In this document: positions 1 to 6,975 of the stretch, piece by piece
Numbering within the stretch: position 1 is the stretch's first letter
Layout of the letters: each line of letters begins with the position of its first letter
NCBI GenBank assembly: GCA_001303545.1
Contig: LJUA01000038.1
Coordinates: forward strand, 1 to 12,198
Source of the DNA: Dehalococcoidia bacterium SM23_28_2
GTDB taxonomy: Bacteria > Chloroflexota > Dehalococcoidia > SM23-28-2
Length of the DNA stretch: 12,198 nt
Reading direction: 5' to 3'
Program-made: the position numbers and the translations under genes
The notes under the pieces: generated by a model
Seen by the model: the letters and a program-made list of their open reading frames with translations, nothing else
Database searches by the model: none
What the model was told of the DNA's origin: nothing

Positions 1-578
1 AAGCCCTTCTCGAAGTCGGTGGTTCTGGCCACCTGGCCGGTCACCAGCACCCGTTCGTTCAGCAGCAGCGATGGCCCCTTGCTCTCCACAAGCTGTACGC
101 CCTCCTGGAGCAGCGCCCCACGGTCAACCGGCGGCAACTTCACCTCCCGGCCGTTGGGAAGGACGATCTTGCGCTCAAGGAATGCGTCCGGATGAACGAC
201 AAATGGCAGGTCTCGCTTGCCTAGCCGCTGTAGGAGGCCAACCAAGGCCCCTGTATGGTCGGCGTGGCCGTGGCTGAGAACGATGGCTCGCACGTCGGCC
301 AGAGAGGTCTCCAGCACGTCTATATTGCGAAGCACTCCATCAGGGCTGAGGCCAGCGTCGAACAGTATCGATTCCTGCTGGCCGTCGGCTATCACTGTTG
401 CTAGCGCACAGAAACCGTGCTCGGCGATGATCCTGCTTTGCCTGCCGCCGACGGTATCGCCCAGCCTCGGCTGCTTGGACACCTCGCTACTGGTCATCAG
501 CAGATCGACGTAGTTGTCCATGAGGATGGTGATCTCTACGCTGTCCACTTGCTTGAGCCTTATGTTTTTGGGCTGCAT
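1..578 (-). CDS. MBL-fold metallohydrolase, COG1237-like (partial, C-terminus off the window)
   Basis: This is a metallo-beta-lactamase-fold protein; 192 codons are visible before it leaves the window. The sequence shows the metal-binding motif HGHADH at residues 103-108, preceded by ILFDAG (71-76) and AIVLS, and a conserved DNY segment at 21-23. Together these resemble the COG1237 family, often labelled a dihydropterin/RFAP-synthase-like hydrolase; that name is borrowed from archaeal methanopterin work and should not be taken as the function here. The ATG at 578 is chosen because GAGGAA lies 6 nt upstream. The gene starts 19 nt after the leuC stop, so it is very likely the next gene of the ilv-leu operon, in the place where leuD or leuB would be expected. 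No signal peptide is seen, so a cytoplasmic enzyme is likely. Substrate unknown. Confidence 0.85.
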   Translation of the reverse strand, partial: MQPKNIRLKQVDSVEITILMDNYVDLLMTSSEVSKQPRLGDTVGGRQSRIIAEHGFCALATVIADGQQESILFDAGLSPDGVLRNIDVLETSLADVRAIVLSHGHADHTGALVGLLQRLGKRDLPFVVHPDAFLERKIVLPNGREVKLPPVDRGALLQEGVQLVESKGPSLLLNERVLVTGQVARTTDFEKG

Positions 579-597
579 GCTCGATTCCTCACTAAGC

Positions 598-1872
598 CTA
601 TTTGGCCGCGCTCTTCAGCACCTCTTCCGGCCCCGCGAGCCTTCCGGCGACGGCGCTCGCCGCCGCCACCGCCGGATTAGCCAGGTAGACCTCCGACTTG
701 GGATGGCCCATGCGGCCGGGGAAGTTGCGATTGCTGGTGGCCACGCAGCGCTCGCCCTCGGCCAGGATGCCCATGTGGCCGCCCAGGCAGGGCCCGCAGG
801 TGGGGGTGGAGACGGCGCAGCCCGCCTCGGCGAAGGTGGCCAGCAGCCCTTCCTTGAGGGCGGCCATGTACACATCGTGCGAGCAGGGGATAACGATGCA
901 CCGCACGCGAGGGTGAACCTGGCGGCCGGCCATGACCTGGGCGGCCAGGCGCAGGTCGGATAGCCTGCCGTTGGTGCAGGAGCCGATGAAGGCCTGATCG
1001 ATCTCCACCCTTGGCGCCTGGCTCAGGGGCACAGCGTTGCCCGGCGAATGGGGCAGGGCGATCGTCGGCTCCAGTTTGCCCACGTCGTACTCATGCACTC
1101 CGGTGTACTCGGCGTTTGGGTCCGGCTCGTAGACCTGCCAGTCACGGCGAGCGCGCGCCTTCACGTAGCCGATGGTCGTGGCATCGGGTACCATCAGGCC
1201 CACCTTGGCGCCAGCCTCGATGGCCATGTTAGCCATGGTGAACCGGCCCTCCATCGGGAGCTGGGCGATGGCCTCGCCCTGGATCTCCAGGGCTGAGTAC
1301 AACGCGCCGTCGGTGCCGATGTCCCCGATGGTGTGGAGGATGATGTCCTTGCCTCCCACCCAGGGCTTGAGCTGGCCGTGGTAGATGAGCTTGAGCGAAG
1401 GCGGCACCCGCATCCAGATGTCGCCGGTGGCCATGGCGCAGCCGATATCGGTGGAGCCCATGCCGGTGGCGAAGCAACCGAGAGCGCCGTAGGTACAGGT
1501 GTGGGAGTCGGCGCCCACCACCACATCGCCGGGCAAGACCCAGCCGTCGTCTGGCAGGAGAGCGTGCTCGATGCCCACTCGCCCCTGCTCGTAGTACACG
1601 AGCCCCTGCTCGAGGGCGAACTCCTTCATCAGCCTGGCGTTCTCAGCGCTCTTGATGTCCTTGTTGGGCGTGAAGTGGTCTGGGATCATCGCTACTCGTT
1701 GGGGGTCGAAGACCTTCGACACGCCCAGTTTGCGGAACTGCTCGATGGCCAGAGGGGCGGTGACGTCGTTGGACAGCACGAAGTCCACCCGGCAGTTGAT
1801 CAGCTCGCCGGGCCGCACCTCCTTCCGGTCGCAGTGAGCGGCTAGGATCTTCTCAGCGAGGGTCATACCCAT
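598..1872 (-). CDS. leuC: 3-isopropylmalate dehydratase large subunit
   Basis: LeuC, with a small subunit LeuD, interconverts 2- and 3-isopropylmalate in leucine synthesis using a [4Fe-4S] cluster. The three cluster cysteines are visible in GSCTNGR (about residue 299) and CGPCLGGH (about 359-366), followed by the aconitase signature SNRNFPGRMG (about 380). The product is 424 aa, which fits the shorter LeuC/homoaconitase-like subfamily rather than the roughly 466-aa enterobacterial type. An in-frame TTG at 1878 would add two residues but lies only 1 nt from the AGGAAGGA Shine-Dalgarno; the ATG at 1872 has 7-nt spacing and gives the usual MGMTLAEKIL start. It follows leuA by 36 nt and precedes the MBL gene by 19 nt. 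The partner leuD is not in the window, so it must lie further downstream or elsewhere. No frameshift or missing motif is seen. Confidence 0.95.
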   Translation of the reverse strand: MGMTLAEKILAAHCDRKEVRPGELINCRVDFVLSNDVTAPLAIEQFRKLGVSKVFDPQRVAMIPDHFTPNKDIKSAENARLMKEFALEQGLVYYEQGRVGIEHALLPDDGWVLPGDVVVGADSHTCTYGALGCFATGMGSTDIGCAMATGDIWMRVPPSLKLIYHGQLKPWVGGKDIILHTIGDIGTDGALYSALEIQGEAIAQLPMEGRFTMANMAIEAGAKVGLMVPDATTIGYVKARARRDWQVYEPDPNAEYTGVHEYDVGKLEPTIALPHSPGNAVPLSQAPRVEIDQAFIGSCTNGRLSDLRLAAQVMAGRQVHPRVRCIVIPCSHDVYMAALKEGLLATFAEAGCAVSTPTCGPCLGGHMGILAEGERCVATSNRNFPGRMGHPKSEVYLANPAVAAASAVAGRLAGPEEVLKSAAK

Positions 1873-1908
1873 GTCCAAATCCTTCCTGTCGAGAGGGAGA
1901 GTTGCGCT

Positions 1909-3456
1909 CTAAGACGGCGTCTTCACCGTCTCGTCTCGCCCCTGGGTCGAGAGCAAGCGGTTGAGGGCGTTCAGCAGCGCCTTGGCCGAGGCGACCACGA
2001 TGTCGGTGTCGCCGCCGCGGCCCGTGTAGGTGTACTCGCCGCTCTCGATGCGCACCGTCACCTCGCCGATGGCGTCAATGCCCTCGGTCACGCTCTTCAC
2101 CGCGAATTCGGTCAGGGTGTTGGGCACCCCCACCAGGCGGTTGATGGCCTTATAGGTGGCGTCGACGGGGCCGGTGCCGGTGGTCGTGTCCACCAGCGTC
2201 TGGCCGTCGGGGCCGATCAGGCGGACGGTGGCCGTGGGCATCAGGTGGTTGCCGCAGGAGACCTGGAGCAGGTCGAGATGGTACAGCTCCTCGAAGGTGC
2301 GCCGCTCGTCGGCCACCAGGGCCTCTAGGTCGCGGTCGTCGATCTCGCCCTTCTTGTCGGCCAGCTCCTTAAAGGCCTCGAACACGCGGTTGAGCTCCTC
2401 ATTGCTGAGCTCGAACCCTAGCTCCTCCAGGCGGGCCTTGACGCCGTGGCGACCGGAGTTCTTGTTGAGCACCAGGATGCCGCCGCGGGCCAGGCCGACG
2501 TCGCGCGCGTCTATGATCTCGTAGGTCTCCAGCAGCTTGAGGATGCCATGCTGGTGAACGCCCGACTGGTGGCGGAAGGCATTGGCGCCCACGATTGCCT
2601 TGTTGGGCTGCACATCCAGGCCTGTGAGGTCGGACACCAGGCGGCTCGTGCGCATGAGTTGGGTGGTATCGATGTTGGTGGACAGGCCGATCAGGTCCTT
2701 GCGGGTCCTGATGGCCATCACGATCTCCTCCAGAGAGGCGTTGCCGGCCCTCTCGCCGATGCCGTTGATGGTGCACTCCACCTGGCGAGCCCCGGCCCTT
2801 ACGGCCGCCAGGCTGTTGGCCACGGCCAGGCCCAGGTCGTTGTGGCAGTGCACAGAGATCACCGCCTTGTGGATGTTGGAGACCTCCTCGAAGATGCTGC
2901 GGATGAAGGTCTCGAACTCGTAGGGGATGGCGTAGCCCACGGTATCGGGGATGTTGACGGTGGTAGCGCCGGCGTCTATGCACTCCTCCACCAGCTGGTA
3001 GACGTACTCGGGGTCGGAGCGGGTGGCGTCCATGGGAGAGAACTCCACATCGGGGCAGTACTTCGCTGCCCTGGCCACCATGGTGCGGGCCATCTCCCGC
3101 ACCTCGTCCTTGTCCTTCACCAGTTGGTGCATGAGGTGGATGTCCGAGGAGGAGAGGAAGACGTGAATGCGCGGCTGGGCGGCGTGGCGAACCGCCTCCC
3201 AGCAGGCGTCCACGTCGCCGGGCACGGCTCGGCCCAGGCCGGCGATGATCGAGCCGCGCACCTCCTTGGCGATGCTGGAGACTGCCTCCAGGTCGCCCTG
3301 TGAGGAGGCAGGGAAGCCTGCCTCGATGATGTCCACCCGCAGGCGCTCCAGGGCGCGGGCGATCTCCAGCTTGTCCTTGGTGTTCAGGGCCACCCCCGGC
3401 GACTGCTCGCCGTCGCGGAGGGTGGTATCGAAAATCAGTACCTTCTCTTTGGCCAT
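1909..3456 (-). CDS. leuA: 2-isopropylmalate synthase
   Basis: LeuA condenses acetyl-CoA with 2-ketoisovalerate, the committed step to leucine. The 515-aa protein has the full two-part architecture. The TIM-barrel catalytic domain begins FDTTLRDGEQSPG (9-21), has the metal ligands in HCHND (203-207) and an NGIGERAGNAS segment (231-241). A linker follows, then the C-terminal regulatory domain (about 390-510) with DTTTGTGPVDATYKAI and GGDTDIVVASAKALLNAL, the part that binds leucine for feedback inhibition in this family. An in-frame extension to 3558 exists, but the ATG at 3456 has AGGAGGAA 7 nt upstream and gives the standard N-terminus. It is the fifth structural gene of the operon. It is separated from ilvC by 145 nt, unusually long here; that gap holds a small ORF and a stem that would cover part of the leuA Shine-Dalgarno. 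Confidence 0.97.
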   Translation of the reverse strand: MAKEKVLIFDTTLRDGEQSPGVALNTKDKLEIARALERLRVDIIEAGFPASSQGDLEAVSSIAKEVRGSIIAGLGRAVPGDVDACWEAVRHAAQPRIHVFLSSSDIHLMHQLVKDKDEVREMARTMVARAAKYCPDVEFSPMDATRSDPEYVYQLVEECIDAGATTVNIPDTVGYAIPYEFETFIRSIFEEVSNIHKAVISVHCHNDLGLAVANSLAAVRAGARQVECTINGIGERAGNASLEEIVMAIRTRKDLIGLSTNIDTTQLMRTSRLVSDLTGLDVQPNKAIVGANAFRHQSGVHQHGILKLLETYEIIDARDVGLARGGILVLNKNSGRHGVKARLEELGFELSNEELNRVFEAFKELADKKGEIDDRDLEALVADERRTFEELYHLDLLQVSCGNHLMPTATVRLIGPDGQTLVDTTTGTGPVDATYKAINRLVGVPNTLTEFAVKSVTEGIDAIGEVTVRIESGEYTYTGRGGDTDIVVASAKALLNALNRLLSTQGRDETVKTPS

Positions 3457-3468
3457 TTTGCTGTTCCT

Positions 3469-3542
3469 CCTCATCCTTGATAACGTTCCCCCCCAGGCCC
3501 TCTCTCGCTGCCTACAGCGAGGAGGGCCGGCTAAGGATGAGG
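3469..3542 (-). promoter_or_regulatory. Nested inverted repeats that may occlude the leuA ribosome-binding site
   Basis: Two nested inverted repeats lie between ilvC and leuA. The outer pair is a perfect 10-bp match (3469-3478 with 3533-3542; CCTCATCCTT / AAGGATGAGG). The inner pair forms a hairpin at 3496-3528: 7 bp (GGCCCTC/GAGGGCC), one bulged base, 7 bp (CTCGCTG/CAGCGAG) and a 4-nt loop. In the minus-strand RNA the 3' outer arm includes the first three bases of the leuA Shine-Dalgarno AGGAGGAA (3464-3471). No U-run follows the hairpin, so it is not a standard intrinsic terminator. I infer translational control of leuA, or an RNA-processing or stability element. Confidence 0.6.
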
Positions 3543-3598
3543 GCTCTTCTCTCTGCAACTCGGCCCGGAGGTCGGGGGATGGATTCGTCCTTCGACAT
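3512..3598 (-). CDS. Candidate 28-aa leader peptide with a Leu-Ile-Leu run
   Basis: A small ORF starts 3 nt after the ilvC stop. It has a perfect AGGAGG inside the last ilvC codons (3610-3615), 11 nt before its ATG. The product begins MSKDESIPRPPG and ends RALILSRPSSL. The codons CTC-ATC-CTT (Leu20-Ile21-Leu22, positions 3533-3541) are nine of the ten bases forming the 5' strand of the outer stem that covers the leuA Shine-Dalgarno. The TAG stop lies in the loop of the inner hairpin. I recognise no domain. A ribosome held at these codons would be expected to melt the stem and free the leuA start. Whether the peptide is made is unproven: three codons is a short regulatory run, and the SD spacing is somewhat long. 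Confidence 0.5.
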   Translation of the reverse strand: MSKDESIPRPPGRVAERRALILSRPSSL

Positions 3599-3601
3599 CG
3601 G

Positions 3602-4606
3602 CTAGGAAGCCTCCTGTCCCTTCAGCCCCTTCATCATCGCCCGCAGCTCCTTGCCCACCTGTTCGACCTGGTGCTCGGCGTTCTGCTTGCGCAGGGCCAG
3701 GAAGCTGGGGCGTCCTGCCTTATTCTCCAGGATCCACTCACGGGCAAAAGTGCCGTCCTGAACCTCCTTGAGGATCTGGCGCATGGTCTGGCGGGCGTGC
3801 TCGTCGATGACTCGCGGCCCGCGCGTGTAGTCGCCGTACTCGGCGGTGTCGCTCACCGAGTAGCGCATGTAGTTCATGCCTCCCTCGTAGATCAGATCAA
3901 CGATGAGCTTCAGCTCATGCATGCACTCGAAATAGGCGCTCTCCGGCTGATAGCCCGCCTCCACCAGGGTCTCGAAGGCGGCCTTCATAAGCGCTGTCAC
4001 CCCTCCGCAGAGGATCACCTGCTCGCCGAAGAGGTCGGTCTCCGTCTCCTCGGCGAAGGTGGTCTCCAGCACGCCGACGCGAGTGCAGCCTATGCCCTTG
4101 GCGTAGGCCAGGGCTATCTGCTTGGCCTTCCGGCTGGCGTCCTGATGGATGGCCACCAGGCCGGGCACACCGCTGCCCTCGGTGAACAGCTCGCGCACGC
4201 GATGCCCCGGGCCCTTGGGGGCGACCATGGTCACGTCTACGTCCGATGGTGGCAGGATCTGGTTGAAGTGAATGTTGAAGCCGTGGGCAAACATGAGCAT
4301 CTTTCCCGCCGTCAGCCCCTGCTCGACGCCTGAGTGGTAGACGGCGGGCTGCACCACATCGGGCACCAGCATGACGATGATGTCCGCTTTCTTGGCCACA
4401 TCGTCCGCGCTGGATACCGAGAAGCCGGCCTTCTCAGCCTGCTCCCCCATGGGCGTGCCGGGCAGTTCGGCGACCAGCACCTTGCAGCCGCTGTCTTTGA
4501 GGTTCTGGGCGTGAGCGTGCCCCTGGCTGCCGAAGCCGATAATGCCGATGGTACGGTCCTTCAGCAGCGATAGATCGGCGTCCCGGTCGTAGTAGATTGT
4601 GGCCAT
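3602..4606 (-). CDS. ilvC: Ketol-acid reductoisomerase, class I, probable altered cofactor loop
   Basis: IlvC isomerises and reduces acetolactate or acetohydroxybutyrate to the dihydroxy acid. At 334 aa it is a short class I enzyme. The Rossmann motif GFGSQGHAHA is at 24-33, the catalytic His at 108 (AHGF), Lys131 in PKGPG, metal ligands D191 and E195 (DLFGEQ), then E227 and E231 in the YFECMHELK segment, and S252. The loop after beta-2, which usually has Arg plus two Ser to bind the NADPH 2'-phosphate, reads VAELPGTPMGEQA (45-57): no Arg, Thr and Met at the expected Ser positions, and Glu47. In this family such changes go with NADH acceptance; that is inference here. The start is supported by AAGGAG 7 nt upstream. 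It follows ilvN by 21 nt, and its 3' end carries the Shine-Dalgarno of the small ORF downstream. Confidence 0.97.
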   Translation of the reverse strand: MATIYYDRDADLSLLKDRTIGIIGFGSQGHAHAQNLKDSGCKVLVAELPGTPMGEQAEKAGFSVSSADDVAKKADIIVMLVPDVVQPAVYHSGVEQGLTAGKMLMFAHGFNIHFNQILPPSDVDVTMVAPKGPGHRVRELFTEGSGVPGLVAIHQDASRKAKQIALAYAKGIGCTRVGVLETTFAEETETDLFGEQVILCGGVTALMKAAFETLVEAGYQPESAYFECMHELKLIVDLIYEGGMNYMRYSVSDTAEYGDYTRGPRVIDEHARQTMRQILKEVQDGTFAREWILENKAGRPSFLALRKQNAEHQVEQVGKELRAMMKGLKGQEAS

Positions 4607-4627
4607 GCCATAGCTCCTTCGTTCGGT

Positions 4628-5197
4628 CTACTCAGACGAATATGGCCCCTCGCCCTCCGGATAGCGCTCGTACGGCTCCTCGGTAAGCTCGTGAAGGCCG
4701 GGGGTGGAACTGGCGGCGCCGCGTACAAGGGCCACCCGACCGGTGCGCACCATCTCCACCACGCCGTAGTTCTTGAGCAGGTCGAACATGGCGTCGATCT
4801 TGTCGTCAGGCCCGGTGACCTCGATGATCAGCGACTCCGGCCCGACATCGACGATTTCGGCCCGGAAGATGTGCACGATCTCGATGATCAGGCTGCGGCT
4901 CTCGGCGGTGGCCTTAACCTTGACTAGAGCCATCTCCCGGGAGACGATGCTTTCGTCGGAGATGTCCCGGATGTCCACTATGTCCACCAGCTTGTCCAGC
5001 TGCCTGACCACCTGGTCGGCGTCGGTGTTGGCGTCGACCACGAAGGTCATGCGGGACAGGCCTGGCGTCTCCGCGTGGCCTACCGCCAGGCTCTCGATGT
5101 TGAACCCCCGCTGTCGCCACTTGCTGGCGATGCGGTTGAGCACGCCCGGCTTGTCCTCCACCAGGGCGATGATAACGTGCTTTCGTAGCTCTCTCAT
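4628..5197 (-). CDS. ilvN: Acetolactate synthase small (regulatory) subunit
   Basis: This is the regulatory subunit that binds and activates IlvB and carries valine feedback. The 189-aa protein has an N-terminal ACT domain (about 5-80; HVIIALVEDKPGVLNRIASKWRQRGFNIESLAVG) and a second domain (about 88-160; ALVKVKA, then EVTGPDDKIDAMFDLLKNYGVVE). That is the usual two-domain IlvH/IlvN form. A short acidic, Pro/Gly/Tyr-rich tail (about 165-189) goes beyond the usual end and is probably disordered. The ATG overlaps the ilvB stop by 4 nt (ATGA), a classic translational-coupling arrangement for a subunit pair needed in fixed ratio. Valine sensitivity cannot be read from the sequence. The symbol ilvH is an equally valid convention. 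Confidence 0.96.
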   Translation of the reverse strand: MRELRKHVIIALVEDKPGVLNRIASKWRQRGFNIESLAVGHAETPGLSRMTFVVDANTDADQVVRQLDKLVDIVDIRDISDESIVSREMALVKVKATAESRSLIIEIVHIFRAEIVDVGPESLIIEVTGPDDKIDAMFDLLKNYGVVEMVRTGRVALVRGAASSTPGLHELTEEPYERYPEGEGPYSSE

Positions 5198-6897
5198 GCC
5201 GGCGTCACCACCCTTTCTTCCACAGATTTGGGCAGGTCGATCGTCTCTTGCAGGGCTGCCCCTGGGGGCACCATGGGGAAGATGTTCTCTTGTTCCTCTA
5301 CCTGGAAGTCAATCACCACCGGCCCGGGGTGCTCCATGGCCCTGTAAACGGCCGATTCCACCATGTACTTGTCAGTGACCCTTATCCCCAGAATATCGTA
5401 GGCCTCGGCGATCTTCACGAAGTCGGGGTTCGTCAGGGGCGTGGCCACCAGGTTGTCCTGGTAGAAGAGGGTCTGCCACTGGCGCACCATCCCCAGATGA
5501 GAGTTGTTGATGATGGCGTACTTGATGGGCAGATTGTTGACGGAGACGGTGATCAGGTCCTGCAGGGTCATCTGGAAGCCGCCGTCGCCGCAGATCGACC
5601 ACACCAGCTCACCCGGCCGGGCTATCTGCACGCCGATGGCCGCCGGCACCTCGAATCCCATGGGGCCCAGCCCGCCGGCGGTGAATAGCGAGTTGGGCTT
5701 GTCGAACCAGAGGAACTGGGCCGCCCACATCTGGTGCTGGCCCACGCCGGTCACCACCGTGCAGTCGCCCTTGGAGGCGTCGTATATCGTCTTGATGACG
5801 TACTGGGGCAACAGCTTGTCCGTATCGCGGATGGTGATCGACGGATGCTCTCGCTTGAGGTCCTCGAGGCGGGCCAACCACTCGTCCCGGTGGCGGCTCT
5901 CCACCTTGCGGTTCAGCTTCTTGAGGATGCTCTTGGCGTCGCCCTGGAGGGGCACTGTTGGCCGCACATTCTTGCCGATCTCCGCCGGGTCGATGTCGAT
6001 GTGGATCACCTTGGCGTTCGGCGCGAAGTCACGCAGGCGGCCGGTCACCCGGTCGTCGAAGCGCATGCCGATGGCTATCAGCAGGTCGGCTTCGCCGATG
6101 GCCACGTTGTTCCAGTACATGCCGTGCATACCGGGCATCCCCAAGCACAGGGGATGAGAGCCGGGGAAGCTGCTGATGCCCAGAAGGGTGGTGATGACGG
6201 GGATGTTCCCCTTCTCGGCCAGCTCCCGAAGCTCCTTGTAGGCCTGGGAGATGATCACCCCGTGGCCGGCGAGGATCAGTGGCTGTTTCGACTCGTTGAT
6301 CAGCTCCGCCGCCTTGTCGATATGCTCCCGGTCAGGCTCAGCCAGGGGCCGAAAACCGCGCATCTCCACTTTCTCCGGGTAGACGAACTCCGCCTTTTGC
6401 TGGAAGACATCGCGGGGGATATCGATGAGCACCGGCCCCGGTCGCCCGGTGGCGGCGATGTAGAACGCCTCGCGGATGATCTGCGGCAGGTCCTTCGCAT
6501 CCAGAACGAGGTAGTTGTGCTTGGTGATCGGCAGGGTGATGCCGGTGATATCAGCCTCTTGGAAGCCGTCGCGGCCGATGAGCCCTCTTACTACCTCGCC
6601 GGTGAGCGCCACGATGGGTACGGAGTCCAGCCAGGCGTTGGCAATGCCGGTGACCAGGTTCGTCGCCCCCGGCCCGGAGGTGGCGCAGCATACGCCCACC
6701 CTGCCCGAGGCCCTGGCATAGCCGTCGGCGGCATGAGCAGCCACCTGCTCGTGCCGTACCAGGATGTGCTTGAGCTGCGGATATTGGGGCAGGATGTCGT
6801 AGAAAGGTATGGTCGCCCCGCCAGGAATGCCGAAGAAGTACTCCACTCCCTCCCGCGTCAAACACTCGCAGATCATCTGCGCTCCCGTCAGTTCCAT
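5194..6897 (-). CDS. ilvB: Acetolactate synthase large (catalytic) subunit
   Basis: IlvB is the ThDP-, FAD- and Mg-dependent catalytic subunit that makes acetolactate from two pyruvates, or acetohydroxybutyrate from pyruvate and 2-ketobutyrate. The 567-aa protein has the three expected domains. The N-terminal ThDP-binding part carries the catalytic Glu50 in RHEQVAAHAADGYAR. The central FAD domain spans about 190-325. The C-terminal ThDP domain carries the GDGGFQMTLQDL metal motif from residue 437 and ends IINN at 462-465. One local oddity is GGLGPMGFEVPAAIG (408-422), where many AHAS read GLGTMGFG; it may be lineage-specific. The ATG at 6897 has GGGAGGAG about 5 nt upstream. It follows ilvD by 78 nt and overlaps ilvN by 4 nt. 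Confidence 0.97.
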   Translation of the reverse strand: MELTGAQMICECLTREGVEYFFGIPGGATIPFYDILPQYPQLKHILVRHEQVAAHAADGYARASGRVGVCCATSGPGATNLVTGIANAWLDSVPIVALTGEVVRGLIGRDGFQEADITGITLPITKHNYLVLDAKDLPQIIREAFYIAATGRPGPVLIDIPRDVFQQKAEFVYPEKVEMRGFRPLAEPDREHIDKAAELINESKQPLILAGHGVIISQAYKELRELAEKGNIPVITTLLGISSFPGSHPLCLGMPGMHGMYWNNVAIGEADLLIAIGMRFDDRVTGRLRDFAPNAKVIHIDIDPAEIGKNVRPTVPLQGDAKSILKKLNRKVESRHRDEWLARLEDLKREHPSITIRDTDKLLPQYVIKTIYDASKGDCTVVTGVGQHQMWAAQFLWFDKPNSLFTAGGLGPMGFEVPAAIGVQIARPGELVWSICGDGGFQMTLQDLITVSVNNLPIKYAIINNSHLGMVRQWQTLFYQDNLVATPLTNPDFVKIAEAYDILGIRVTDKYMVESAVYRAMEHPGPVVIDFQVEEQENIFPMVPPGAALQETIDLPKSVEERVVTPA

Positions 6898-6975
6898 ATC
6901 TGCTCCTCCCTCTAGTGGCGGGCTTGTCCTTCAACCATGGCCGATTGTCCTTCCAATTGCAAGCTCATCTCTTTA

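Noticed and set aside
3496..3528. Intrinsic terminator between ilvC and leuA
   Set aside because: The hairpin is strong, but the minus-strand RNA after it reads TGGGGGGGAACG with no U-run, so it is better explained as part of a translational or processing element.
3457..3558. 34-residue N-terminal extension of LeuA
   Set aside because: It is in frame, but the internal ATG at 3456 has an ideal Shine-Dalgarno and gives the family's standard N-terminus. The extension is low-complexity and overlaps the structured intergenic region.
5734..6915. Long plus-strand open frame antisense to ilvB, and a similar one at 3167-4333 antisense to leuA/ilvC
   Set aside because: These look like shadow frames from GC-rich third positions: the minus-strand proteins have full catalytic motifs, while the antisense products are Gly/His/Val-rich with no recognisable motif.
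6898..6975. Eight-codon ORF (MVEGQARH) in the ilvD-ilvB gap as a possible leader peptide
   Set aside because: It has no run of branched-chain codons and no inverted repeat covering the ilvB Shine-Dalgarno.
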